Shown piece by piece: positions 31,948 to 43,365 of a DNA stretch of 64,000 bases. This DNA comes from Porpolomopsis calyptriformis (lineage: Eukaryota; Basidiomycota; Agaricomycetes; Agaricales; Hygrophoraceae). Position 1 is the stretch's first letter. Every line of letters starts with the position of its first letter. The stretch is from contig OX621171.1 of the NCBI GenBank assembly GCA_951640195.1, forward strand, positions 930,001-994,000, in the 5' to 3' direction. The translations under genes were made by a program, and so were the position numbers. A model generated the notes under the pieces. That model ran no database searches. It saw only the letters and a list, made by a program, of their open reading frames with translations, and was not told the DNA's origin.

Positions 31948-32215
31948 CACTGTGGGAAGTAAAATCAATAATAAGTAGTGATTTTATCACTGTTCCATTG
32001 AAAAGCAGTGACAAAGTCACTGTATCCAGCACTCACGAGTTTTCAGTGACCCACTTCTTTTTAGTGACTTGGTTAATTTATCACTGGAAAGAATTGATAT
32101 CTTACTGGTCACTTAAATTCAGTGACAAGATTTAAGCATCACCTTTATTCATTGATAAATTCACTGAATTTTATTAAGTGATGTGAATGCATAGTTTTTA
32201 TTATGAGATGCAGTA
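31948..32215 (+). mobile_element. CACTA end fragment related to CACTA-B
   Basis: CACTGTGGGAAGTAAAATCA starts at 31948, followed by subterminal repeats (AGTGATTTTATCACTG, AGTGACTTGGTTAATTTATCA). These match the end of CACTA-B at 60874 nearly base for base for about 180 bp. No transposase and no second TIR found downstream before Gypsy-2, so it is a solo end or a MITE-like derivative. Confidence 0.8.
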
Positions 32216-32278
32216 AAAAAAATTTCAAAAGTCCAAATCAATACTCCTCATGTGGCTACTAAGATAATTTACTATATT

Positions 32279-32313
32279 GGTCTTGTGGTGCAGTGGTAAA
32301 AGTACCATGGTAG
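32279..32313 (+). tRNA. 5' half of a tRNA or tRNA-derived SINE, cut by an LTR
   Basis: GGTCTTG, TG, then a D-arm GTGC...GTAC can be drawn, with a perfect A-box TGGTGCAGTGG at 32286-32296. The sequence changes into LTR at 32314 inside the predicted anticodon loop, and no B-box or 3' half is seen nearby. It may be a tRNA pseudogene, a SINE head or chance. Confidence 0.35.
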
Positions 32314-32617
32314 TGTCAGAACTATTATTTTCCATTTTCACTCCCTTCCCTTATTAGGTCTTATCATGTCTTATCATGTCTTAGGCCTGATCACCCTAGA
32401 CACTCCGACCTAGTCACATGTGACACATGTGACCACCCCTATTTGTCCATTACTATATAAGACAGTACCTACCCCTGTTTCTCCAGTTTCTGACTTACTT
32501 GTCTACATACTTGACCTTGGTATTTGTGACAACCTCATGCTCAATCCACTCTTTATCTCCATCAGTAACTTTGTCCTCAGTCAGGCCTCAAGACTATGGC
32601 AAGCTCAGGTCCTAACA
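32314..32617 (+). repeat. Probable 5' LTR of Gypsy-2
   Basis: Starts TGTCAGAACTATTATTTTCC, has TATATAAG at 32454-32461 and ends CCTAACA at 32617, resembling the TAACA ends of the other Gypsy LTRs. With no partner LTR the ends are inferred. Confidence 0.65.
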
Positions 32618-32693
32618 GAAAGTTGGAAACTAGCCCATCCTCAACCCCTAACACTTTGGACAAACCACCCCCCTTTTTCCACCCCCTTTTAAC

Positions 32694-34333
32694 ATGTCTG
32701 ATGTCGATAAAATCAAGTCCATTCTTGAACAGATCAACCAGTGCCTCATCACCCTTGAGCAGCATGGCAGCCCCACCACCACTTTTGAGACCCAATTAGA
32801 GGCTTTATCCATGTGCTTGGAAGAATATCGTGGGGAGGTCAATGATGAAATCACTGCTTTGGAAGAGCATCTCACTCAGGCTACTCTCACATCTTCCCCT
32901 CCAACTACGACCTCATCCTCCAAGCAGATCAAAGTTGCCAAACCAACTGACTATAATAGCAGCTGTAACAAATTCCCTACGTTTTACAGAGAACTTGCCC
33001 TCTGTCAGAGATATATTTTTTCTTTTTCCTTTGCTCATCTATTCCCATTTACATCAGACAGTTTACATCAATAACCGCTTAGCCACCCAAGCTCCACTTA
33101 GTAATAGAAGGTGACCAAGCCATATCTATATTTAGTCTACCATCACTCTCCTTATCTACATGACTCATCCATAGTCGTTACGACTCACACGTAGTCAGTA
33201 TGACTCATCCATAGTCGTTACGACTCACATGTAGTCAGTATGACTCATACTTAGCTAGTATATAAAGCTAGCAGTAGATAGACTTAGGATAAGTCTGTTT
33301 CTTTCGTTAACACCCCAATCAGTAGTCTGCTAGCCCTTTAAAACCCTACACCCAGAGCCTGAAGTAAAACCTTGCGATCAACCCTAGACTGCCGTCTAAC
33401 ACCCTCTACCTTTCCATGTTCTCTAAAGCCACTGAGAGGGAGCACATAATCATAGTGCTCTCCTTCATGAAGGCTGGGACTGCTACCACTTGGGCCAATA
33501 ACTTCATTGACAAGATCTCCCGCACTGAAGCTAATGGGAAGGTCATCTCCTTTGCCACCTTTGAGCAGGAGCTACGGACCGTGTTTGGAGACTTGGACCC
33601 TGGAGCTACTGCCTGTCACAAGATTAGGATAGTTAAGCAAGGAGGGTCTACTACTGATGACTTCATCACTCACTTTGAGCAGTAGGAATTCCTAATAGGC
33701 TATGATGACACTGCTCTCATAGAAGCCTTTAAGGAAGGCCTCAATGCCCCCCTCATGGAGAAGATATACACACTCCCTACTATGCCAACCACTGTACAAG
33801 ACTGGAAGGACTGGGCATGGAAGCTAGACTGACAGTGGCGAGAGTTGCAGTAGCACCAGCGATGAGACCTCCCAAGGCCTCAACCCTACCAAGCACCCCA
33901 TATTGGAATAGGACAAAGTATGCCTGCCTTCCCTAGGTTATCTCAATCCCTACATCAGCCTTATCCCCATCCTTCCTCCCACCAAGAAGATGTACCAATG
34001 GACATCAACCACTTGAAGTGACAGCTCAAGTTCCTGCCTATGCCCCCCAAGTGAGCCACCTCATACAACTGCTTCAAGTGTGGTGCTCCTGGACATATAG
34101 CTAGGGATTGTCCTCAACCTAGCCAACAAGGACAGTAGCTATGAACTGCTATGAGGAATGCTAGCACTAAAGGGAAGGAGAGGTAGGCCCACACCATTGT
34201 GCTTTCTGCACCTGACTCCAATGCCCTCACTACTCCCCAGGCCAGTACCTCAAAGCGAATCCAAGATATGTCTCCCCTTTCAAAGAATAAGAAATATGGT
34301 TTGATTACTGCCCTCTTGAACAAGGATTTTTAA
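32694..34333 (+). pseudogene. gag: Gypsy-2 Gag, split by a solo LTR
   Basis: ATG 32694 (MSDVDKIKSILEQINQCL) with a predicted N-terminal coiled coil, then TDYNSSCNKFPTFYRELAL. A 399-bp solo LTR plus its 5-bp duplicate interrupts here. The frame resumes at 33402 with YLSMFSKATEREHI, FGDLDPGATACHKI and a zinc knuckle CFKCGAPGHIARDC (about 34072). Stops: TAG 33683, TGA about 33830 and several more, mostly at former Gln/Arg codons. It ends LLNKDF-stop (TAA 34331). The frame before and after the LTR agrees once 404 bp are discounted. Confidence 0.85.
33003..33401 (+). repeat. Solo LTR of the Gypsy-1 family, nested in Gypsy-2 gag
   Basis: TGTCAGAGATAT...GTCTAACA with a perfect CCCTC duplication (32998-33002 and 33402-33406). 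It is 399 bp rather than 359 because a 40-bp unit (TGACTCATCCATAGTCGTTA...) is present twice, at 33161-33200 and 33201-33240. It was produced by recombination between the two LTRs of a full element. Confidence 0.95.
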
Positions 34334-37065
34334 GGTGGTGTGATGAACACCCTGTCATTAGCACCAAGATACCATGTACTGTATCCAATATGAATGGAAC
34401 CAGTCTCCCTTGCCTCCTCCCTCAGAGCGCATATCAGTCTGGAATGAACTGCGCTCTCCCATCTATTTCTCAACCAACTCTTATCCTTGGACAGTTAATT
34501 CAAGGGCAACAAAGCTTCCTAATAGAAGCTGTAGTGACAATGACAGATAGTGCACAGCGGTACCCTATGGCCTGTCTCCTTGACTGTGGTGCTACTGGAA
34601 ACTTTATAGACTAGAGCTGGGCTAAGCAAGTGAACTGGATAACCCATAGATTGGAGTTACTGATCTCCATAAGGAATGCTGATGGAACTCTCAACAAAGG
34701 AAGACTAATTGAAGAAGAGGCTGATGTCCTCTTGACGATAGAAGACCACCAGGAATATCTAACCCTAGAGGTTGTTGACTTAGGTGAAAAACAGAAGATT
34801 ATCCTAGGACTACCATGGCTTGAGGTGCATAACCCCCAGGTTGACTGGACCAGGTGGACCATTGACTTTGGACAGTGTGCTGAAAGGCATTGCTGGGGCA
34901 CTAAGACCAAGGCCATGACCCATGGGTGTATAGACCAAACTCTACCTGTGCATATTAGTTCTGTCTGATGTGTATCTACTTCTACTGTGCTGATGTGTGG
35001 TGTCCCCCCTGGACCTGCCACAGAAGCGCACATCCATCCTGTCTGATGTGTGCTGCCTCCTGTGATGCCAGACACCCCATCTCCAACTGCTCCACTGCTG
35101 CACATCAGTTCTGTCCAATGTGTGCCCACTTCTCCTACTGTGCCAATGTGTGGCATCCCCCCTGGACCTGCCACAGAAGCACATATCCATCCTGTCTGAT
35201 GTGTGCCATGCTATGCTGAGAGGGGACACTGTGCAGCAGTGACTACCAAGGATGATGCCTGGAATGCCTCCTCCAGTGTCGAGCAGGATATTATTAAGTT
35301 TGTTCCAGAGAAGTACCATAACTTTGTGGATGTGTTCCACAAGTTATCATTTGACCATGCTATTAACCTTGATTATTCATTCACTCCCCAATGAGGCAAG
35401 CTCTACCCCTTATCACCCAGAGAACAGGAGAAACTAGATGAGTTCATTCAAGAGAACCTCTCCACAGGGTGAATCTGCCCCTCAAAATCCCCACAGGCTG
35501 CCCCCTTCTTCTTTGTGGACAAGACCGATGGAGGACTAAGGCCAACTCAGGACTATCACTATCTAAACTCCCACAGTATCCATGACCGCTATCCTCTCCC
35601 CCTCATTTCTGAGATCTTTGACAGCGTGAAGCAATTAAAATACTTCTCAAAGCTTGATATTCACTGGGGCTTTAATAATGTTAGGATCAAGAATGGTGAT
35701 GAATGGAAAGCAGCCTTTGTCACCAACAGAGGACTCTTCGAACCCACTATTATATTCTTTGGACTCACCAACTCCCCTACCTCATTCCAGCAGATGATAG
35801 ATATTTGTTTCCACAATGCATTGGTGTCTGGGCATGTCAAAATCTATATTGATAATGTGCTCATTTACACTGATACCCTTGAGGAGCATGAGAAGGTTGT
35901 ATGGGAGGTTCTCAAAGTATTCCATGATAGGAAGCTGTTATGCAAGCTAACCAAGTGCACCTTCGAACAGACCTGGATCGAGTACCTAGGCTCTATTATT
36001 GAACAGGGAAAGGTTGAAATGTACCCCAACAAGATCTTGGCTATTGTCAGCTGGCCTCCACCTAGGAAGGTGAAAGACATCCAAGCCTTCCTAGGGACAC
36101 TTAATGAGTATTGACGCTTCATCAAAGACTTCTCGATGATCACACGACCCCTGTATAACCTTACTTGAAAGGATGCCTCCTGGAAGTGGACAGACCAAGA
36201 ACAAAGATCCTTTGATGGACTCAAGACTACTATTACAAGTGCACCTGTATTACGGATCCCTGATCCAAGGCTACCCTATAGGCTTGAAACTGATGCCTCA
36301 GACTTTGCACTTGGTGCTATCCTATCTCAACTCCATGATGACAACCTGTAGCACCCAACTGCCTTCTACTCACGAACAATGACCCCACCTGAACAAAACT
36401 ACCCTATCTATAATAAAGAATTACTAGCTATTATAGCTGCCCTTAAAGAATGGCAGCATAGAAGGTGCCTACCACACCATTGTTATCCGATCTGACAACA
36501 TTGCACTCAAGTACTTCATGATGAACCATAACCTCTCATGATGACAAGCCCAATGGGCAACCTACTTATCCCATTTTGACTTTATTATTGAACATAATCC
36601 TGGAAAGACAAACAAAGCTGATGGGTTATCATGGCAACCAGACCACCTTCCTACCTCCCCTAACAATGCTAATCAAGTGCTACTCCCAAGCACCCTCTTT
36701 CATGCCCATATCAGAACAGTCTGAAGTGCATATATTGGAATAGTTCAAAATGCGCACATCAGAACAGTTTGAAGTGCAGCCACAATCAAAGAGGTGACTG
36801 CCCCTTCACCTGCAGGAGTCATACTCAAGAGTGAAGGTGAAAAGCTCAATAGTAGACTGCAACTTGGAACCCTGCCTAGCCATATTAGGAGTAAACTTGA
36901 AGATGGATCTACTGGATAGACACAGGACCATGGAATCACCTTTGACGAATGATGATGCTGCTATGTTCCAAATGTGGATAACCTTCATACTGATATTATC
37001 CATCAATTCCATGACCCACCCCATATTAGGCATCCAGTGTAGAAGGCGTGAGGGATCTTGAGGGA
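34334..37065 (+). pseudogene. pol: Gypsy-2 Pol (PR-RT-RH, start of IN)
   Basis: The frame is -1 relative to gag. Protease reads LLDCGATGNFID (34577), with Cys where the catalytic D-S/T-G has Ser/Thr. A linker contains an imperfect duplicated block (HISSV-stop-CV ... PPGPATEAHIHPV). RT: QDYHYLNSHSIHDRYPLP, LDIHWGFNNV, and YIDN (35847) in place of YIDD, so a catalytic Asp is lost. RNase H: YRLETDASDFALGAILSQL (36276). The integrase zinc region begins CYVPNVDNLHTDIIHQFHD (about 36965) and then becomes unreadable. Stops include 34614, 34968, 35393, 35472, 36112 and 36166. Confidence 0.9.
34951..35210 (+). repeat. Imperfect direct repeat in the Gypsy-2 PR-RT linker
   Basis: A block of about 108 bp (CATATTAGTTCTGTCTGATG ... 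CATCCATCCTGTCTGATGTG) at 34951-35059 recurs at 35101-35208 with scattered transitions. Both copies are in the pol frame. Confidence 0.75.
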
Positions 37066-37705
37066 GATTCCTCTCATTCGTCCAAGAGGTATTGGAACAT
37101 GTAGGAATTGATTCAGTAATCAGATGATGATGAGAAGGGGCTTCAAGCTTATGAAGGCTTGATATATTGGGTAGGAAGGGAAAATATGTATTGGGGAAGG
37201 TCTGTCTAGTGATGGTGACTATCTACTTGATATATATATAGAGAAGGTGAATAAAGGGACTTCTTTGTAGGGATCTGTACAAAGGGTAGTTCCTTTGTAA
37301 GAGTATGTAAGTGGGTTTTAAGTAGATAAGTGAAAGGGATATAGGATAAGGTAGGTAAGATAAGGAGACAAAGGAAAGAGACTTTTCCAATTGGTTGAAG
37401 GTGTTTCCAATGGAGTTCATATTTTCAGAAGTGTTTCTAGTTAGTGACGGATGCTTTGGAACATTTATTGGAAGGTCAGAGGGGTCAGGTTTTGGGATAT
37501 GTGTGTATGGGTTAGTGAGGTTGAGCTCTTTGTAGGTGGTGGAAAGGTTTTCCATTTGTAGGGAGGGTGGATCTCCTACATATCTGGGGTAGTTAGATAC
37601 CAGCCATCCCTGGTTGGTGCAAGAATAGATTGAGTCACATGATATTGTTGACTGCATTTATGTGTAACTGTATGTGATGTATCACCATTTTCAAACTTGA
37701 ATGTT
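37066..37705. other. Unassigned sequence
   Basis: Includes a 144-codon minus frame (37223-37657) with no known similarity and a TATATATATA tract near 37234. Could be part of an unknown LTR or decayed element. Confidence 0.3.
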
Positions 37706-37709
37706 AATG

Positions 37710-39051
37710 TCGAAGATGTCCAATGACAATGAACCAACAGACTTCAAGAGTCTGGTTATTGAGCTTCAAGATGCATCAGTCCTCCATCCTGGGGGGCCAG
37801 AAAGCTCTAGGTACGATACCTGTGCTGGAGAATGCAGATCGTGTAGTGAGTCTTCTTTTGACAGTTTTTGATGCTGGACTGATCAGTTTGTGCAGACAAA
37901 CTTTTTAGTAAGACTTCTAGAGATGATAAAGGGTGGGGAGGAGATTCCCCAAGTGGTGGAGGATCTTGCGGAGGAGATAAGCAAGGCATATGAGAAGCAC
38001 AGCAGGCGGTAGAAGGTGGGAAGGAAGGCGATGGAGGAGAAGGAGAGGGTGATAGAGGAAGAGGTGTAGGCTGAAGCAATCACAGAGGAGAGGCAGGAAG
38101 CCAATGAGACAGCAGAGAAGACAATGGAAAAGACAGGAGGAGAGGAGGATTGAGGAAGAGGAGAAAGAGAAGCAGGAGCGGGTTGAGCAAGCAAGGGCCT
38201 GCTGGGAGAAGATGCTGGGGGCCAGATCGAAGGCATCAGAGAAGCCTTCAGTCATAATGATAGAGAGGGGGGGAACAGCGATGGAGACGTCAGAACACAT
38301 CGGGAATAGTGAGGATGAGGTTGGGGCGGGGGAGGAAACATCAAAGAAGGGCCGACAGGTCAAATCTGTTATGCAGGTAAGTCTGGTCTTTTATTTTCAT
38401 TAGTGTGTATGTTCTAATGTACATCTCTTAGTGTCATGAGCTGGCATGCGACTGCTGCGCGAAGCAGCTGGTTTCCATGCGTGAAGTACCTGGGAGGTGA
38501 GGTGTGTGGTCTATGTGTGTGGGACCATGCATCGTATCAAGTCCAGTGGGTCGAAGTAGAAGGCAAGCGTGGAGGTGAAGCCTCTGCAGAAGCAGCCTCC
38601 GAAGGCAGTTCCAAGGCCAGTTCCGAGGCCAGTAAGGTGAGTGAGAGGATCCAGGGAGACAAAGGGGAATGTGAGGGAGGTGACGGTGGTGGATTCAGAG
38701 GGTGAGGAAGACTGGAGTGGAGATGAGGGTGAGAGTGAGGAGGAGATGGACACCTGGGTCCAGAAGAGGGTGCAGCAGGTGAGTGTGGACAGTGGGATGG
38801 TGCGGGAAGGGCACCAGAGGGTCTCAGAGCTTCAGGAGATTGGGGGAAAAATGGAGAAGGTGGTAGAGGATTGGGCAGTGGGGTTGGAGGAGAAGCGGAA
38901 TGCAGTCCAAAAGGCTATTATGAGGGAAGCTGAGGCATTGGAGGGTTGGAGGAGGGTGCAGGCCAAGATGGACAAACAGATGGACAGGTTGATGGCTTGG
39001 ATGGACAAGGGGAAGGGAAAGAAGGGGAAGGGAAGGAAATGGGCTATATAA
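37710..39051 (+). pseudogene. Charged coiled-coil protein of repeat-associated type
   Basis: Begins MSNDNEPTDFKSLVIELQD. After a break it gives long Glu/Lys/Arg-rich frames, paired cysteines (HELACDCCAKQL at about 38432, CGLCVWDH at about 38503) and a helical end (MRGSRETKGNVREVTVVDS ... MDKQMDRLMAWMDKGKGKKG). Several frame changes and a stop (38009) show decay. Proteins of this layout (acidic N-terminus, Cys pairs, coiled coil) recur in Agaricomycete genomes next to Gypsy pol genes, here convergent to the integrase remnant at 39150-40330. Function unknown. Confidence 0.45.
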
Positions 39052-39149
39052 TAGTCCTGTTTTTAGAATATAGGAATGGTAAAGGGATTGGATGAAAATG
39101 AGTGAGAGGGTGTCTGCTAAGTGAAGCTAAGTGAAGATAAGTGAAGATA

Positions 39150-40330
39150 AGTCCCAGTATGTGTTAGTTAGTCTCTGAGGATGAGTTAGAGTCATCCAAG
39201 ATGTGTCCATCTGGCAGGGAGTTATCCTGTGTGATAATCCATATGATAGGGAGTGATGCGTGCGAGTGGGGAAAGTATGGAAGAATGCGGAAGGCAGTGA
39301 TCAGAAGTTTGGAAACTGCTCCATCAGTTCTAAAATGATGTAGGCACTACAGGAGGTTCATCTAATGATCAGCATGGGTCCTAGATATCGCGGCTTAGAC
39401 TTCTGGTTGAGTTCTAGTTTGGTAGAGGAGTTGTGGATGAGGATGAGAGATCTGGGTTGGAAGTTGTAGTTCCAGATTTGCTTTCCATAGTGTCTTTTGA
39501 AGTCCTGGATTGATTTGAATTGTGAATCTAGTAATTGTTGCTTGATCTGAGCTAGGTCCTCCTCCCGTTTTTGAAGCTGATGGGCTCAGGTAGCTAATAG
39601 ATTGGCTGGGGACATCGGAGCATCTATTGGGGGAACTAGGAAGGTGGCTTGGGTGAGATCAAAGGGAAACAGAGGATCAGTTCCATGGACTATCTGGTAT
39701 GGAGAGAATCCATTGGATCTTTGAATAGATATGCGTTCTGCCTATAGGACGGAATGATGAATGTTGTACTACTTGGATTCGACACCATTGGCAGCTTTCA
39801 TTAGTGCTTCCCAGATGGATCTATAAGGTCTTTCAATGAGTCCATTGGCTCAGGAGTTATATAGGGAGATTTGGATGTGGTTGATTCCATATTGTGTGGC
39901 GAGGTACTCAAGTGCTTTGATGAATGGGGCTCCATTGTCTGTGATAATTTCTTCAAGGGCACCCCATCGATATAGAAGTTCTTTGAAAATGAAGGATCTG
40001 ATAGCCCTAGCTGATTCCGTTCTCAGCAGGTGCCATTCCAGATAAGTGGAAAGGGAACAGTGGGCATGCAGAAGGAGTTTGTAGCTATTGGACTTGGGTA
40101 GGAACATGGTGTCAATGTGGGTGTGTTGGAATAGGTGAGCAGGTGTGGGAACTGCCAGAGGGATAAAGATCCATTTGGTTTGGCAAATCTGACATTGATG
40201 ACAAGTTCGGATGAACCATTGGATGTCATGATCAATGTAGGGCCACCAGAAACGGTTGAGCAATTGGTTCTGGGTTATGTTTGAAATGCCCGGCTGCTAC
40301 CAATCACTTGTGATGGGATCAAACCTGTCC
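39150..40330 (-). pseudogene. Gypsy integrase remnant (fourth family)
   Basis: Minus strand: LLNRFWWPYIDHDIQWFIRTC then HQCQICQTK (zinc region), THIDTMFLPKSNSYKLLLHA, EEIITDNGAPFIKALEYLATQYGI, HHSVL, SNGFSPYQIVHGTDPLFPFDL, then a C-terminal region (KRHYGKQIWNYNFQPRSLILI, PRYLGPMLII, DGAVSKLLITAFRILPYFP) ending in ETN-stop near 39150. Several stops interrupt it. RT and LTRs were not found around it. Upstream it is cut at about 40330, where a plus-strand retroelement piece begins. Confidence 0.8.
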
Positions 40331-40334
40331 ATTG

Positions 40335-40957
40335 CAGAACCCCCCAGAGAACCAGCCTGGTACTCTGGATCATCTAATGTCACAGAACAATCCCTCATTC
40401 CATTCTTTGCTAGACAAGGTGTTATGTTTGAACAGGCAGACGATGCCTTTGTATATGCCTTTCAATAGCTTGAGGACACCCTCCAGGGTAATGTCTTGGA
40501 CTTATCTGCCCTTGAGACATACAGAGAATCTGTGTGTAATACCCTTGAAAGGAATGGCATCCCGCTGTCACTTCGTGATGGAAATAACACCTGGTTCCCT
40601 AACAGACGTCCCCACCAACATCCCCTGTCTTGTATCTCATCCACTGATGAGTCTGTCACCCCATCCGCAGGCCTTATCACCCAAGACACATTTGATGCAT
40701 CTAACTTGTTCACTTGGCATAGACAAACTACGTACACACTTGCTGAGCATGGACCACCCCATGGCTGGGACTCATCCCACACTTTACGACACCATTCATG
40801 GCATGATTTGCAAGACAGCACTGTGCCACCAGGCAGTGATAGCAAGCAAGTATCACTTGGCTTGCCGATCCCTGAACCTGAGCCAGCTTCACTTCAGGAA
40901 TGTATTGATAGCATATTAGAGATACCTGACGTCCTGATGGACTACAGACAAATGTAG
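40335..40957 (+). pseudogene. Unknown ORF at the 3' end of an LTR element
   Basis: An open frame (LDLSALETYRESVCNTLERNG, DGNNTWFPNRRP, ITQDTFDASNLFTWHRQTTY) ends in ECIDSILEIPDVLMDYRQM-stop at 40957. It lies 140 bp before a purine tract and LTR start. I do not recognise the domain. By position it is the last coding sequence of a retroelement whose left part is missing. Confidence 0.4.
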
Positions 40958-41085
40958 TCTTCACCGCAGTTGTATTACTACAGCATTAATTTTCTGTTTC
41001 TCTTAGTTCTTTCTATGTAATATATAGATTGTTTTATATGTACTCTGCCTGGCTATCAGGCTTAACTTACCCCAGCAGTTAAGCC

Positions 41086-41220
41086 AAAGGGGGAGGATGT
41101 AACAGATATGTTACATACAGCCACCGTGCTGTGTTTGTACTTATTTGTACTGGATACCTTAAGTACTGGTTATGCTTAGGTAAACAATAAGTTTACATCC
41201 CACTCCCACTTATACCAGAT
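41086..41220 (+). repeat. Polypurine tract and start of an unidentified LTR
   Basis: AAAGGGGGAGGA at about 41086-41097 is followed by TGTAACAGATATGTTACATA, which has the TGT start and inner palindrome typical of an LTR end. The far end of this LTR could not be placed. Confidence 0.5.
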
Positions 41221-42460
41221 TTCCCCAATACATTGGTTCTGTGCATATCCTGGTATTGAGCAAAGTGTAATAACTTATCCCCAACCCTTACACTAATGAA
41301 CACCCTCAAGCCAGTGAGTATTAGCTTGATCGCCCCCCACACAGTGACATTCTCTACCTTCCTTGTGGCTTGTCCCACATCTAGATCCCTAATGATCTCA
41401 ACCACCAGCCCTTCAACTGTTGTAAGCCAGCCACCAGCAGAGGTGTTGCACACAGGTGAGAGAGTCAACTCATACTTGGGGATGCAGATGGTGCATGTTG
41501 GGGAATGAACGAGCTGGCAATTCAAGTCAGACCATTCGAGAATGTGAGCTGTGTGTATCGTTCCAAGTGCTGGTGTGTACATTGAGCATGCATGTTTGGG
41601 AGCAGAGTTTAAGATGTACACTGTATACTCCCAGCAGATTGTATTTCATTATTCGCAGACCCACATTAGTAAAAGGTTGAAACAGATATATCTACTTATA
41701 ATGTCTACCTTGGATGACAAGGTCAAAATGGCAGTGACAAACCCCACCACACATTTATGTAGAATATGTATACATACATTGTAACTCTTTCACTGGAATT
41801 CTGATACAAGGAAAGAATTAAATGTTAGCATTATACCTCACTTTCATTAATACAATTCATAAAATGCCATGAAAAGGTATACAACTCTTCCCACCCTTCT
41901 ACTCAATTTTCATGCTTACAACTTATGAAGTCTTATACATGCCACACAAGAGATTATATTGTCAGCCAGAAATTTCGTGGTTTTTCTTACCTTTCAGTGG
42001 GATACAAGGTGTGCAATTGAAGTTATTTGCTAGGTATGCTTGACTAGTTCATTTCATTTAGCATTAATGGAACAATAATATTCATTTAACAGTAAGAGAA
42101 CTTGTAACACAGTGAATTAATCTACAATGATGCAGGAGACAGCAAGACAAGTTGCAAACCAGTGAATAAAATCAGTTGAAGGCATGAATCGTGACAAGAC
42201 AGTGAGATCCAGAGTGGGCGGTGAGTGCGACAGAATCTAATGAGTCAGATGGCAGAATGGAACATGCAATAAGTTGACAGTCAGAACATGCGGGAGTCAT
42301 ATGACAGAATAAACATAGTGAGCGATAATTGGATGATGCAATGGAGAGTCAGTCAATGGAATGAGAACACTGCCTAGACCAAAAAATCAGCTGAGATGAC
42401 ACAAAATCTTTGAAGTTGTTACAGTCTATTTCCTCGCCTTCAAAGCTGGAGTCTTATGAG
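41221..42460. other. AT-rich sequence, no gene supported
   Basis: Short frames only. May include the rest of the LTR begun at 41098. Confidence 0.35.
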
Positions 42461-42464
42461 TAAT

Positions 42465-43365
42465 CCACTTGTTTCCACCAAGGGTTTTGCTGGTAGGTTT
42501 TTGCTGTGGTTGGGGCAGGGATGCTGTCAATGATGAGAGGGATCATCATGGAGAGTTTGGTATGGAAGATTACCAATTTGGTCCTACCGCAGATGCTGGT
42601 TCCTTAGACCTCTGTGGTTTGTGGAACTTGATGCTGGGTGCAACCTTTGCAATGAGAGGTCCATCTTCATACATCTCAGTTAATATTGGACTCCTCGTAT
42701 GATTGTGGTTTCCAAGAACTTGCTCCTGACGTGTGATATCTCTTAACTGTTGTGTTTCATCATAGGTTAGCTTTTGGTACATGTCGTCAGATATTATGAA
42801 CCTGAGAAGGCAAAGATTGTGAAGCAGGAGTGAGAGTGGGATCAGGGTGTGAAGTATGTATGGTATGAGTAGGCTGAGGAGGAACAGTGGGGTGAGTGGA
42901 ACGAGGGCATTGAGAAGGAGAATGTCTGAGGTAGGTATTGTTTTCATCCTCAGCATCCAGATCTTCTTAGCCATCTTCATCTTCTTGATCTTCTTCAACA
43001 CCATATCAACGACGTATGGCAGCCCTACAGATGGCCATGAAATCACTGCGGAGGTCCTCACCATCAGATGCATCCTCATCCACTCTAACATCACCACCCA
43101 GACCAGGTACTTGCCTGTATAAAAAAAGGTCAGTATGTGGTGGGAGAATCACCAACACTCACCGTTTCCACCATGCAATTGTCTCAGCAATCCACTCATT
43201 GTCCATCCCTTCCTCCGGATCAAAAAGATATAGTATATAGTCATAGAATCGCTGTAGGTTGAATGTACCATCACATTTCATCTATTGCTCAACCAAGCTC
43301 ATCATGAAGTAGGCCTATTTACTTGTCAGCCGAGAGTCTGGGGGAGACATACGTTTGAACGCACC
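42465..43365 (-). pseudogene. DUF6698-like gene, C-terminal part
   Basis: Minus strand: MKCDGTFNLQRFYDYILYLFD then PEEGMDNEWIAETIAWW, an intron near 43125, and a low-complexity acidic/Pro-rich tail. The aromatic pattern resembles the C-terminal part of the DUF6698 proteins common in Agaricomycetes (function unknown). It connects across Gypsy-3 to the segment at 50190-51230. Several stops. Confidence 0.65.

Larger units (their letters stand above)
32314..37065 (+). mobile_element. Gypsy-2: decayed, 3'-truncated Ty3/Gypsy element
   Basis: The LTR at 32314-32617 is followed by gag (interrupted by a solo Gypsy-1 LTR), protease, RT, RNase H and the first part of integrase. The coding frame carries many TAG/TGA/TAA stops, and the element fades out inside the integrase zinc region near 37065. 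No 3' LTR was found in the window. By sequence it is a different family from Gypsy-1 and -3 but has the same gag/pol organisation. Confidence 0.85.

Noticed and set aside
35865..36224. Minus-strand 119-codon frame
   Set aside because: Antisense to the RT domain of Gypsy-2, which has clear motifs.
37917..38363. Minus-strand Ser/Pro/Leu-rich frames opposite 37.8-38.4 kb
   Set aside because: They mirror the Glu/Lys/Arg-rich plus-strand sequence and show no known motif.
41193..41621. 142-codon minus-strand gene
   Set aside because: No recognisable domain, and it overlaps the probable LTR begun at 41098.
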